DNA of 64,000 bases from Butyrivibrio sp. INlla21 (GCF_900116875.1 NZ_FPCC01000002.1:208235-272234); one strand, 5' to 3'. Shown: positions 10,139 to 19,511, numbered from the stretch's first letter. Notes: generated from the sequence alone by a model not told the origin. Numbers and translations are program-made.

Positions 10139-10543
10139 CATATTGTTACTCACTCTGCGTAGAGTGGGGTAGGACATTTCTGCCTACCTCTGCAATTTCA
10201 TTTTGTTATATTTGCAGATCAGACCATACCTTCAACTCATAAGAGTTGTCCCCATACGCTTAATCGTTACCTTTTAAGCTGTGGTCGTTACGGGTGTATA
10301 ACTTCATCAATTATTTGTATTACCTCATTGTAATTACGCAACATCTCAATTACAGTTAATTCACCATACACATTGCCAGTTAAATCTTTTATTTTTGACA
10401 ATTTAAAACCTCCTTTCGTCTTGAAAGGAGGAATACAAATAATCGTTATACATTTACCCTCGGGGTTGTCCTCTTCAGGAGTTTCCCCGATTAGAGAGGA
10501 TTTTCTTATTGCGTATCGCTACACAAAGAGACCTAGTTTGTTA
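10139..10543 (-). ncRNA. Group I intron in the tape measure gene, with endonuclease relic
   Basis: Exon 1 ends GAGGCT and pairs with the internal guide GGTC 10 bases into the intron (G-C, G-U, C-G, U-G). The intron ends AGTAACAATATG. P7 is GACCA (in GTAACGACCACAG) with TGGTC (in GGTATGGTCTGATC), a covariation against the GACTG/CAGTC of its neighbours. The P-Q core has CGGGGAAACTCC and GGACAACCCCGAGG. Splicing gives ADWARL-GFNVDD in frame. Confidence 0.88.
10288..10401 (-). pseudogene. Relic of an AP2/NUMOD-type homing endonuclease (37 aa)
   Basis: A TTG codon at 10401 lies 7 bases after AAAGGAGG and opens a frame reading MSKIKDLTGNVYGELTVIEM and a short tail. The segment KIKDLTG-x-x-Y/F-G-x-LTV is the usual N-terminus of AP2-domain HNH homing endonucleases, which are normally 150-250 residues long. 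Here the frame ends after 37 residues, and its stop lies in the R element of the intron core. An internal deletion of a former intron endonuclease is the simplest reading. Confidence 0.6.
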
Positions 10544-13500
10544 AGCCTCGCCCAATCAGCAGTAATGTTGATGACATGAGTTATACTAGATCCTAGTTCC
10601 TTTGCAGTCTTTGCGGATACTTCAAAGTTCTGGACTAATCTTTCCGTTGATGCGTCAGATACTTTACGAAGTTCAGTAAGAGCAGAGTCAATCTGCGTTA
10701 CAGTAGTTACAATCTCACGAGCATAACGCATCATGTCTTGCAAACTAAAATACGTTGCTAAGAACTGAGCATTAGCGGATTTTAACTGCTTTGTAAAAGA
10801 TCTAAAGAAACTGTTTCCTGTCTGATGAAGGCTTCTTACTTTAGCTTCCACATTGTTGGCTTCAGCAGCCAACTCGTCTAGCCTTACTTTTGATATCTGT
10901 TCTCCCGTATCAATAATCTTTTGGAGCTCAATATGGACTGCATTAAGGGCCTCTTTCGACTCCTTACCCATTGCGGTATTATTGTCCATGAACGCCATTA
11001 TATTATTGTTTAACGAAGTAATATCTTTGATATCCGCAGGAATAAATTCACTTTGCCTCGACTGATTACTAACAACATTTAATTCAGATTCAAGGTCTCT
11101 TAATGTCGTCAAAAATGCTACAACCTGTTGCCTGACATTATCAATGTTAGAGTCTTTAAAATCTATCTGAGGGGCAGCTGACAACTGTTTTAAATTATCA
11201 ACCAAGTTGTCTACATTAGTAGAAAGTTCAGGCATAAGAGGCTTTGATTGAACACTCTCGGCATCTGCAATAAATCGTTTTAGTGTCTTTTGAGCAGAAG
11301 CTATTACGGACTCCCAGTCTTTCTTTTGGGCTTTCAAACGCTCCGTATCAAATACTTCTGCATGGAATTCCTCTGGCAAATTTTCATCAGAACCAACCCA
11401 CCCGGCATTTCTAATTTCTAAAAGGACTTTGCTGTATTCTTCTAGAGCGTCGATTTGGTTCTGCCAAGCAGAAGTGTCAGCTCCAGCCTTTGCATTAAGG
11501 TACATGTCCTTTGTCAGGCGCGTAATAGCCTTGTCATTGCGTTGAATCTGTTTTTCTAATTCAACATAGTTTTCTTTTGTACTTTCAAGGACATAATAAT
11601 CGCCGTTCTTGTCATACCCACTTTTAGTGGTTCGCGTTCTAAAATGATCAATATAGTCAGTAGAGGTGACAGAGCCATTGGCATTATGAGTTTCACTTTT
11701 ATAAACCCGTTCGGAAGCTTCTTGAAGCTGTTGTGCTATTTTCTTAGCGTTCCACTCACGCTGTTTCTGAGCATCTTCAGCCTTTCTAGCCGCTTCTTCT
11801 TCAGCTTTTGCTTCTTCTTCAGCAGCTTTAGCGCTTGCCTTTGTAGCTTCGGTCTTCTTTTTCTTTGACTCTGTTGCCTTATTATCCTTGGTTGATGTTT
11901 CTTCGGCAGCCTCGCCCGCTTTTTTCTCAGATGAAGTTAATCCATCGGTAGCGTCTGTGGCTTCTTTCACAGCCTCTGGCAGTTTCATTCCCAGAGTTTC
12001 AACCAAATACTTAAGACCACCTTCGACACCATCCGAAAGAAGAACTTTCTCAAACTTATCAAAATCTCCATAGGTAACAAGGTTGCCACCCATAGACTTT
12101 GCGCTTGAAGATATAAGTCCCGTGAGACTTTGCGAATGCGCAAAAGCATCTGCAGCCTCTTCCGCGTTTTTAATTCTCAATGCAACTTCGGTGAATAACT
12201 CAGCATGAGCCTTACCAAATAATTTTTCAGCATCAACCGATTTGTCCAGCGCATATGTATAAGCCGCAATTCTATCGATGAGATTGTTTATATATTGTTC
12301 GTTAAAGGTTCCTTTTGTATTAGCATCGTCATAATCCGATAGCAATCGCTTTAGACTTGCCTGCGTGGTATGAAGTTGACCATTTTTTCTTCTGGCGTCA
12401 CCGCCATACACTAAGCCCGGAAGGGCATCGTCTCCATAAGGAACAATGCTTCGATTCCCCTTTTTGCTTTTTTGAGTTAATTCATAATACTCGCGGACCC
12501 ACTCAACAAGTTTTCTGTATTCTTTTTGAGCCTCAGTAAGATTAGGGATTTCAACAAATTGATTTGAATAAAAGTTCTTCTGCGCATCCGATGCTTGGTT
12601 AATCTCTTTTGCCAACTCTTGCCAATACTCTATGGCAATTCCAAGCATAGCTTTTTGATCAACCTTTCCATTTGGAGTGGACATAAAGTCTGTTAACTCT
12701 GACCTTTGGTTTTCTGGCAGGAAGTCATAAATATCAGAAAGGAATTTTTTAAAGTCAACAAGTGCAGCACGAGCATCATCCATTTTTCTAGGGGTTTGTT
12801 CGAGATAATAATTCAGCTGATGGAAAGCCGTTGCAAAATCTATTGCTTCACTTGAAGAAAGTTCTTTGTTCCCTACAGAAACTTTCGCCCATATTCTATC
12901 AAGAGTCTCAACAAGCTTATTAGCCTCACGCTCGCCTTCGTCACTATTGAAAATGTTTTTTGCAATGCTATCACCCTCAACAGTATCTTTTATTTTCTTT
13001 ACAGACTGAGTTACTGCGTCACCGGCCTTTTCTGCTTCGTTAGAAATATTTTTAAAGAAAGTTCCGGGAGCAAGATTCTCTATCTGTTGCATGATAGCAA
13101 ATGCTTCTTTGAAGTTATCAACGTCGTAAAGCCAACCTGTAGAAGGGTTGTTTGCTTTCATATACTTTGAAGTAATACTTTTTATCTTTTTATCTACAAC
13201 ATCAGGTTTGCCACCGAGCGCAGAGAAAGCATTTGCGTATCTTGCAACGTCAGCCATAGCTTGTTTTGCTTGTTTTTCTGATCCGTTCTTTATCTTTGAT
13301 TGATAATTCTCATAAGCTTTTGCAAGATTTTTCTGGGCTGTTTCTGCATCAGTAAAATACTTTTGAAGCGTATTAGATTTCTTTATATTGTTAAGGTTTT
13401 TAAAAAGTGCCTCAATTTCCTGATTGGCGGTGTGAACCTCGGCACTGTTTGCCTTTATGTTTAAAGGCTTTTCGGCAGCTCTCTGAGTCTCACTTATGGT

Positions 13501-13575
13501 ATTTCGGATATCAGACAAAAGGTCTTTTATCTCATCTAAATTAAGGCTCGTACCCTTGCTGTGTTTTTCAGACAT
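10544..13575 (-). CDS. Tape measure protein, exon 1 (N-terminal part)
   Basis: This exon holds the start codon at 13575, 11 bases after AGGTGG. The first 1010 residues are mostly coiled coil, with an Ala/Glu/Lys run near residues 565-610 (KKKTEATKASAKAAEEEAKA). The end (VTQIDSALTELRKVSDAST, then AKTAKELGSSITHVINITADW) is the conserved tape-measure core. Joined with exons 2-4 the protein has 2866 residues. Tape measures set tail length at roughly 0.15 nm per residue, so the tail may be near 400 nm. It acts inside the tail tube and is ejected with DNA. Confidence 0.92.
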
Positions 13576-13600
13576 CTGTTCTCACCACCTTTCTATAAGT

Positions 13601-14164
13601 TTATAGATGTCTTTTCAAGTAGTCTGTAATATCGTCTAATTGTTTTTGCATCTCATAAAGATTTTGTTCTATACTCGCGTCCATTTCTTCAACCATTCGA
13701 TCTCTGGGGGATTCAGTTCTTTCAGCAACTCTTCCCCATTTTACATACGCTGGACCCCCATTGCCCGGAGGAGGATCCCTATAATAAAGAGTTTGGCTAT
13801 CGACGGGGCTCCACTGATAGCTAGATTTAGGAGCTCCACCATGCCAACCTTTTATGAATGCTATATCATAAATATATTCATTAGAGACACGATGAGACGC
13901 AGTTAAAAAACTTTCACTGAATTCATACGTTAAAACATGATCTTTAGACATAGTGACTCTAAAGACATCCTTCAAACTACCTTTTCTATGATATAGATGA
14001 GGCTCATATGAACTATAAAAATCAGATATGATTTGTCTTCCTATATCATTAAGGTCGTCAACAAACTTTTTATCATATTTAGTTTGGAGCTTATCAATGT
14101 TGGTCATCGTTTTATCAATCAGTTTTATTTTCTGTTCCAACATATTGCTGATTCTTTTGTTCAT
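13601..14164 (-). CDS. Tail assembly or minor tail protein (187 aa)
   Basis: I do not recognise the family. The chosen start (MNKRISNMLEQKIKLIDKT) lies inside the 3' end of the upstream gene, an overlap of about 50 bases that suggests coupling; an ATG at 14143 is an alternative. The N-terminus is a coiled coil. The middle is rich in aromatic and Gly/Pro residues (FIKGWHGGAPKSSYQWSP, YYRDPPPGNGGPAYVKWG). It directly precedes the tape measure, the usual place of tail assembly chaperones. Confidence 0.65.
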   Translation of the reverse strand: MNKRISNMLEQKIKLIDKTMTNIDKLQTKYDKKFVDDLNDIGRQIISDFYSSYEPHLYHRKGSLKDVFRVTMSKDHVLTYEFSESFLTASHRVSNEYIYDIAFIKGWHGGAPKSSYQWSPVDSQTLYYRDPPPGNGGPAYVKWGRVAERTESPRDRMVEEMDASIEQNLYEMQKQLDDITDYLKRHL

Positions 14165-14621
14165 ATATTTTACCCATCTGATCCAAAACAATGCTTAAAG
14201 CATCTAACTTAGTTTCAAGGAACGAAGCAAAGTCTCTCTCGTTGCTATAAATATCCTCAACCTTCATTTTTAATACGGTTTCAAGTCTCTTATACTCATC
14301 TCCTAAACAGGAAGAAATAAAGTACATCACATTATACTGTTCTAATAAATCGAAACCATTCATTCTTTCGGCACCTTTGCCTAAGTCTAAATCTGTATAC
14401 TTATCAATAACCGAACATACAAAGAGCATATATCTCATTGACGAATCAATAGAGAACACCTCTTTCCCTTGAACAGTCTTGTGAGTTGTCGTAGTTGCAA
14501 TTTTATTGCATATAGAAACTTTTGTGGTATACGGGATATAACTTGTGGTTATGTGTTTTTTTACGCAAGCATCCTTGTTTTGAGACTTATTAAATTCATC
14601 AATAAATTCTTTTACGTTCAT
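14115..14621 (-). CDS. Tail assembly protein candidate (168 aa)
   Basis: Mostly helical protein two genes before the tape measure, with no recognisable domain. The sequence MNVKEFIDEFNKSQNKDACV leads into helices such as GFDLLEQYNVMYFISSCLGD. Position suggests one of the paired tail assembly chaperones. No slippery sequence for a frameshift into the next gene is evident, although the two genes overlap. Confidence 0.65.
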   Translation of the reverse strand: MNVKEFIDEFNKSQNKDACVKKHITTSYIPYTTKVSICNKIATTTTHKTVQGKEVFSIDSSMRYMLFVCSVIDKYTDLDLGKGAERMNGFDLLEQYNVMYFISSCLGDEYKRLETVLKMKVEDIYSNERDFASFLETKLDALSIVLDQMGKIYEQKNQQYVGTENKTD

Positions 14622-14652
14622 CGTTTATTTATCCTTTCATTCCGTTTGCCGG

Positions 14653-16569
14653 TCAAAGTGCAGACTCGGCTATTTCAATTAACTTAACTCGTTTCTTCTT
14701 TTGTGTTGCCAAGATTTCTCTTACTCTACTTTCCGGGAGAGTAGTTAGTCCTTTCCTAAAGAGCGTTCCAGTATACTTATCCTTGAATTCCCTTACAACA
14801 TTCACGGATAAATAATTCTCAATAGGAACCGGTTCTCTTTTGGGCGCAGGAGCCCCCAACATTTTCTTCCACTGATTAACAATAGCTTTATTATCATATT
14901 TGAAATCAAACTTGGGGATATTAAGGATCTTCTCGACGTCAAACTTCATATCAAAAGGCACAACATATCCATTCACGCCATCAACAAAACCTTCCTCAAA
15001 CAACGATGCAAAGGGCGTTGCGAGAATTGGGGTATTAAGATTGAGGGCCTCAAGTATGCTCATTGAATACGCCTCTTCATCACTCAACTGAACAAGGTAA
15101 TCGGCCTTCTTGATAAATGTCTGAATGTTTGCTCTTGCACTCATATTGATAAAGTTTGCAGGAGGATCCGGCAATCCCTTATCAGAAAAATTCAGCCACA
15201 CAAACGGAATTCCTTTTTCGTTAAGCATTCGCGCAAGAGTTCTTATTCTGTGGTCATTCTTTCCTTTATCACTTACACCCATGCGAGTGGCAGACACTAG
15301 TAAAAGCTCCTTTGCTTCGGGGTAGGAGAGGTTGTGGATGACCGTTCCATTCTCTGCAATCTTTCCCCATGAATCTTTTGAAGCTTTAGATACATTTACA
15401 AGATAATCAGTGTTCTCTGGATGGAGCATTATCACTTTCTGCCTACAAGCATGACATACCTGAATTGATTTCTTATAAGTCACGTTCGGAGGAATCTTAT
15501 CTGTAAGCCTATTAAGGATAATAGTGTCACACACGATAGACCTTTGGAGATCGTTCTTCATCACACGAGCAACCTTTCTGAGACGGTCACACTGCATTGG
15601 ATCAAATCTGTCGTACAACACAAGAATGTCATAGTGTTCTTTTAAGTGCTGGCAAGTATTGTAAAGGAACGTAGATATTCCACCAATCATATTGGCAAAT
15701 TCACAATACAATACAACTTGCGCTCTAACAGGAACCTCTATTTTAGTAAACCTACTATACGGTTCACCTTTTAAATAATGTCCCCAAATACTTATAGGCT
15801 TTGATATTTGGCAATACCTCCGCAATTCTGGCAAATCATTTTGTTCCGTAAGAAGCCACACCTCATTGGTTTCGTCCTCTTTTTTTATAGCATCAATAAG
15901 CCAATTCATATTTGAAGTAACGTGCTTATAGTAATACACAACACGTTTAGTCTTCATCAGGCCCTTCTTGAACCGTTTTATTTTTGAGCCCGTCACAGCG
16001 GTGCGATAGTAATACATATAATCATAAATGACGGCCCGAGAAAATCTATTCGTTTTATCTAAATATCCTATTTTTCTTGAAAAGTCCTCATCTTCAGTAG
16101 AATCTTTCTTTTCGTTAAAACGAATATCGCCAATAAACGATCTCTTGAACGCCCTTGTACATACCGAAGGATTTGATAAGTGGTCTGTTGGATTGTTTAA
16201 TTTATGGTTGTGTTGAACTCCTTCAGTAGAAGACAGGGATTTCCAAGAAAACTCTATGACATCTGGCAGAGTCTTGGCAGCCTCCAAAATTTTCTTCACA
16301 TAATAATCGGGGACAAGATCATCTGCGTCTACGAAAGAGACGTATTCACCCATGGCGTTATCCAATCCAACATTTCGTGCAGTAGAGCACCCACCGTTTT
16401 CCTTACGGAATACCTTACACCATTTGTATTTGGTCTTAAAAGGCTTTTCACTTCCGTCGTCTACAAGCAAACATTCTATTTCATCTGTCATCTGAGGAGC
16501 GAGAACATCTAACAGCTCGTCAGTATATTCTTTTGCGTTATAGTATGGGATTATAATTGATAGTTTCAT
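14653..16569 (-). CDS. Two-domain glycosyltransferase, GT2 plus GT4-like (638 aa)
   Basis: The N-terminal third is a family 2 transferase: KLSIIIPYYNAKEYTDELL at the start, LLVDDGSEKPF, ENGGCSTARNVGLDNA and the metal-binding SFVDADD near residue 80, then EDEDFSRKI. The C-terminal half looks like a GT-B family 4 domain, with LYCEFANMIGGISTFLYNTC near residue 290 and the nucleotide-sugar motif ADYLVQLSDEEAYSMSILEA, NLNTPILATPF near residue 500. It would move sugars from nucleotide donors. Lying inside the tail operon, it may decorate virion proteins or modify host surface glycans. An IscB element sits directly upstream of its start. Confidence 0.85.
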   Translation of the reverse strand: MKLSIIIPYYNAKEYTDELLDVLAPQMTDEIECLLVDDGSEKPFKTKYKWCKVFRKENGGCSTARNVGLDNAMGEYVSFVDADDLVPDYYVKKILEAAKTLPDVIEFSWKSLSSTEGVQHNHKLNNPTDHLSNPSVCTRAFKRSFIGDIRFNEKKDSTEDEDFSRKIGYLDKTNRFSRAVIYDYMYYYRTAVTGSKIKRFKKGLMKTKRVVYYYKHVTSNMNWLIDAIKKEDETNEVWLLTEQNDLPELRRYCQISKPISIWGHYLKGEPYSRFTKIEVPVRAQVVLYCEFANMIGGISTFLYNTCQHLKEHYDILVLYDRFDPMQCDRLRKVARVMKNDLQRSIVCDTIILNRLTDKIPPNVTYKKSIQVCHACRQKVIMLHPENTDYLVNVSKASKDSWGKIAENGTVIHNLSYPEAKELLLVSATRMGVSDKGKNDHRIRTLARMLNEKGIPFVWLNFSDKGLPDPPANFINMSARANIQTFIKKADYLVQLSDEEAYSMSILEALNLNTPILATPFASLFEEGFVDGVNGYVVPFDMKFDVEKILNIPKFDFKYDNKAIVNQWKKMLGAPAPKREPVPIENYLSVNVVREFKDKYTGTLFRKGLTTLPESRVREILATQKKKRVKLIEIAESAL

Positions 16570-16638
16570 TAATAATTACCTTGGCAAGCAAAGCGTGGAA
16601 ACCCACTACCTTTAGGTGGTGGGAGGAACGCTGTTTAG

Positions 16639-17904
16639 CTATGCCACTACCTTTCTCTCTATTAAAAAACCTTTTGTCATCTCAACTAATCTAAGTTTTT
16701 TGCAACTAATACTTCCTTTATTAACCTTTTCTCCATCAAGGGTTCGTATATCAAAGAAACCGCTTGTACGTCTACCAAATACAAAATAATTTTTCCCGTG
16801 ATACTGAACCTTATCAAACAGTCTATAACCTTTTACAATATACTCAGCTTGATTTAGTTTCCTATTACCACCTTTTAGAATTGACATTTTGTGTATCTGT
16901 CTATTATGGCAACGTACTTTCTTTTGATAATAAACTACTGTCTTGTTCCAAGGATGAATTGCTTCGGGATAATCACTTATACATCTCGCATCAATGTAAT
17001 GCTCCTTTGGTAAGTTACGTGATATACGTGTGTTCTTTGTTATATACCCATAAGTCATATGGACATTCGGATATATCTCCTTAAGTCTGTTATAGAAATT
17101 CCACCGCATAACATCCATAAAACTAGCATCTTTAAAACTTGTTCCACGCTTTATTGTTTTAGGAAGTTTGATATTTCCTTGGTGGTACTGCGAATGACAA
17201 TACTCACACAAAGTTATAAGGTTATTTGGTGCATTACCGCCAGTCTTACGACTTTCAATATGATGTACATTTAATACTTTGTCTTTTGATTTACCTTTAC
17301 AACATTGGCAAGTATGATTATCTCGCCATAATACATATTCCCTTACATTCCAAAAATCTAATTGTTCTCCTTGCTGATACTCAATTCCTTGTATATCGGG
17401 ATTCTTTATTTTCTGAATATCAAATTGTGCTGTTTCAACTGTTATCTTTGTTATTGGAAGTATCTTATGTACATTGGCTATTACTGTAAGGTGTGCGTCA
17501 ATCTTTTCTCTGATACTAGGTGCAAGCCATCCTTCACCTTTGCGTCTGTTATTAAATCTTGCCTTGCGATATCTTGTTTTTCGGTTACGTCTTGCTCTAC
17601 GATTTTCCCTACGAGTAGATAACAGCTCCACGATGTCATTCCTAAGAGTTACATCGGCTTCGTAAAGAACTATTGCTCCGGTATTTTCTCCTTTGGTAGT
17701 AGCAGAAATACCAATATGTTTACTTCCTGCATCCACTCCCAGTGAAATAGGTTGTACTTCGTTATCACATGGATATAAGAGTTGTATTGTAAACGGACAA
17801 CGCTTTACTACTTTAGCCTTACCATTTTTCAGAAGCACACGCACTTTAGCATAGTTACTTGTAGGCATTATAGGTTGTCCGTCTTGATTTGATACATATA
17901 CCAT
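16639..17904 (-). CDS. iscB: IscB, RNA-guided nuclease of OMEGA system (421 aa)
   Basis: Domains in order: PLMP-type N-terminus (GQPIMPTSNYAKVRVLLKNG, KVVKRCPFTIQ), RuvC-I (SLGVDAGSKHIGI, Asp58), Arg-rich bridge helix (about 97-121), RuvC-II (ITVETAQFD, Glu157), HNH (CQCC near 199-202, HHI at 214, CEYCH at 233) and RuvC-III (HYIDARCISD). This is the architecture of IscB, the ancestor of Cas9; its length also fits. The ATG at 17904 follows GAAAGGAG at 8 bases; a longer frame to 17922 lacks such a site. All catalytic residues appear intact. An RRXRR/HNH homing-endonuclease reading is the same family under another name. Confidence 0.88.
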   Translation of the reverse strand: MVYVSNQDGQPIMPTSNYAKVRVLLKNGKAKVVKRCPFTIQLLYPCDNEVQPISLGVDAGSKHIGISATTKGENTGAIVLYEADVTLRNDIVELLSTRRENRRARRNRKTRYRKARFNNRRKGEGWLAPSIREKIDAHLTVIANVHKILPITKITVETAQFDIQKIKNPDIQGIEYQQGEQLDFWNVREYVLWRDNHTCQCCKGKSKDKVLNVHHIESRKTGGNAPNNLITLCEYCHSQYHQGNIKLPKTIKRGTSFKDASFMDVMRWNFYNRLKEIYPNVHMTYGYITKNTRISRNLPKEHYIDARCISDYPEAIHPWNKTVVYYQKKVRCHNRQIHKMSILKGGNRKLNQAEYIVKGYRLFDKVQYHGKNYFVFGRRTSGFFDIRTLDGEKVNKGSISCKKLRLVEMTKGFLIERKVVA

Positions 17905-18159
17905 TTCGTGTACTCCTTTCACATATTTTAATTACTCACTCCGAAGAGTGGTTAGTATACCATCGCCAATGTTAATAAGAGGTTTTGTATACTTATATCA
18001 CTATCCCTACCACATAGGATTGTTTAAATATAAGCCGTAGTGTTTGGAACTTGGTATTACATCCCAAAGTACCTATATATTCTCTCTTAACGTAGTCCTC
18101 GTAGGACTTAGGCTAGTCAACTTGTGGCTTTTGCAGGCCACGTACCTTTAGGTGCGTGG
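17905..18159 (-). ncRNA. Candidate omega RNA (HEARO-type) upstream of iscB
   Basis: The 255 bases between the left hairpin and iscB contain no gene. They contain several pairings on the minus strand, including CCACGCACC/GGTACGTGG, the GTCCTACGAGGAC hairpin and CCACTC-TTCG-GAGTGG near 17936-17951. IscB guides its cuts with an RNA transcribed from just this place, with the guide taken from sequence outside the left end, here about 18160-18180. The call rests on position and structure only. Confidence 0.6.
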
Positions 18160-18187
18160 TAATTGACATTCTTTTTTCCTTTTGTTC

Positions 18188-18625
18188 TTATTTTTCTATG
18201 CTTGTTATAGTTATTTCTGTACGAGGCATGTCCTTGTCATACCCGGTACATAGCTCCAAAGATACAAGATGTTCACCATCATCATCTACAATAAATCCAG
18301 CCTCAGTCATTCCATCTAAAATAAATTTCGGAACCGTATTGTCGGGATCTATTCTTCTTTTTGTCGGCATATATGTTTTGAAAGTCATCCTAAAAGTAGT
18401 GAGCTTCAAGTCTGACAAATTATTTTCTGATATAACCCACTCAATGAAGTCTTTCCATTTCTGTTTAAGATCATTCATCTGAGGTCGTTTCATTACAAAC
18501 CATGTGTTAATAGAGGGATGATATGGATGTTCGATAGGTTTCTTACGAGCCTTCGTATGCACTTTAAAATATTCTTCCGCATATCTATCAACATCAGACT
18601 GCGTGATTACAATCTTATATTCCAT
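18188..18625 (-). CDS. rusA: RusA-like Holliday junction resolvase (145 aa)
   Basis: The C-terminal half has the RusA pattern RRIDPDNTVPKFILDGMTEA followed by GFIVDDDGEHLVSLEL, with the acidic residues that bind metal in RusA (DPDN and DDD). The length suits the family, usually 120-140 residues. RusA nicks four-way junctions symmetrically and helps to resolve branched replication products before packaging. It is out of place among tail genes. A good GGAGGGATAAATGG-type start precedes it and a terminator lies just upstream, so it starts a new unit. Confidence 0.8.
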   Translation of the reverse strand: MEYKIVITQSDVDRYAEEYFKVHTKARKKPIEHPYHPSINTWFVMKRPQMNDLKQKWKDFIEWVISENNLSDLKLTTFRMTFKTYMPTKRRIDPDNTVPKFILDGMTEAGFIVDDDGEHLVSLELCTGYDKDMPRTEITITSIEK

Positions 18626-18643
18626 TTATCCCTCCCTCATTAA

Positions 18644-18673
18644 ATACAAAAGCGGCCCATATCAGACCGCTTT
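18644..18673 (-). terminator. Rho-independent terminator
   Basis: On the minus strand AAAGCGG and CCGCTTT pair around a short loop and are followed by TTGTATTT. It lies just after the 70-residue gene and before rusA. Confidence 0.65.
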
Positions 18674-18676
18674 ATA

Positions 18677-18889
18677 TTACTTCAACTTATATTGTCTATA
18701 CATTTCGTATAATTCTTTCGTGTCTTGTTTCAAGAAAATCATTACAAGATTCTCATCACTTACATACATATCTATAGGATATGCACCATGTTTTATGAAC
18801 AAAAACTGTTCATACCTGTCTACGATCCTTACAACCTCTCTTGAATGATAGAACTTTGTTTGGAACGCAGGTTTTACCAGCTCATTCAT
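18677..18889 (-). CDS. Small protein of unknown function (70 aa)
   Basis: A complete small gene with its own start after AAAGGACAACAAA and bounded by terminators on both sides, so it is a one-gene unit. The sequence (MNELVKPAFQTKFYHSREVV, then DMYVSDENLVMIFLKQDTKE) is mixed alpha/beta with no recognised motif. It might be a late accessory or regulatory protein. Confidence 0.6.
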   Translation of the reverse strand: MNELVKPAFQTKFYHSREVVRIVDRYEQFLFIKHGAYPIDMYVSDENLVMIFLKQDTKELYEMYRQYKLK

Positions 18890-18910
18890 TTTGTTGTCCT
18901 TTCAGTCCAT

Positions 18911-18957
18911 AAAAAAAAGAGGAAACAACCATTTGTCTCTACGGATGTTTCCTCTTT
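18911..18957 (-). terminator. Strong rho-independent terminator after a tail gene
   Basis: The minus strand has AAAGAGGAAACA and TGTTTCCTCTTT pairing, followed by a run of eight T. It would also work on the plus strand. It lies at the stop of the zinc-motif tail gene and would separate the head-tail block from the genes that follow. Confidence 0.85.
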
Positions 18958-19458
18958 TTAAAATCCTATATCCGTATTACGTTTTCTATATTTCTTTTTA
19001 CCGCTACGGGTTTTTCTCGAAGAACTCTGAGTTTCAACAACCGGTTCTATCTTTTCGGGTTCATCATTTTTTAAATATTCAACCTTTGGCTCTTCAGCCT
19101 TGGGTTCATCAATTGTAGGCTCGACATTATAAATATGAGGAGCTGAAGGATCTACTTTTTCAACAACCGTCTTTACAGTTTCAGCTGTAGGAGTTGGCTT
19201 AAAGACTTTATCTAACGTAGCAACGATGCCACTATTAAATGTTGAATAGTCTTTAATGTTGTTTTCTTTAAGGACCTTCTTTACTTGTTCGGCTGTAGCT
19301 CTGCCAACATTGTAAGCAGCGACTATATTAAATACTGCAAGACACTCTTTTGTGTCCGTGAGGTTCTTCCATAGTTCATCACTCTTAGACCCACAATGAG
19401 GGCAATATTCATATTCCTTGCCACAACACTTACAAATTCTTTTACTCTTTAGTGACAT
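18958..19458 (-). CDS. Post-tail-tube protein with zinc motif (166 aa)
   Basis: The ATG at 19458 follows GAAAGGA. The N-terminus has two CxxC pairs, KRICKCCGKEYEYCPHCGSK, a zinc ribbon. A helical part and a Pro/Glu/Lys-rich, presumably disordered, tail follow, ending in basic residues. It sits right after the tail tube gene, where tail assembly chaperones often lie, but the zinc ribbon is not typical of those. Function not known. Confidence 0.7.
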   Translation of the reverse strand: MSLKSKRICKCCGKEYEYCPHCGSKSDELWKNLTDTKECLAVFNIVAAYNVGRATAEQVKKVLKENNIKDYSTFNSGIVATLDKVFKPTPTAETVKTVVEKVDPSAPHIYNVEPTIDEPKAEEPKVEYLKNDEPEKIEPVVETQSSSRKTRSGKKKYRKRNTDIGF

Positions 19459-19473
19459 AATTTTTCCTTTCAA

Positions 19474-19501
19474 AAATAGGAGAGAGCCGTAGCCCTCTCC
19501 T
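19474..19501 (-). terminator. Terminator after the tail tube gene
   Basis: GGAGAGGGCT and AGCTCTCTCC-type arms around TACGG (minus strand) are followed by TATTTTT. It begins within a few bases of the tail tube stop codon. Confidence 0.7.
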
Positions 19502-19511
19502 TGTTTGCTTA

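Larger units (their letters stand above)
16591..18159 (-). mobile_element. Stand-alone IscB (OMEGA) element bounded by similar hairpins
   Basis: Both ends carry a hairpin with the same core: CCACGTACC-TTTA-GGTGCGTGG at 18138-18159 and CCCACTACC-TTTA-GGTGGTGGG at 16602-16623, the latter extended by AGCGT/ACGCT. Such subterminal hairpins are typical of IS200/IS605-like elements. Between them lie only an iscB-type gene and an upstream non-coding stretch, with no transposase. It is inserted between the RusA-like gene and the glycosyltransferase gene without breaking either. The element could be mobilised in trans. Confidence 0.75.
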
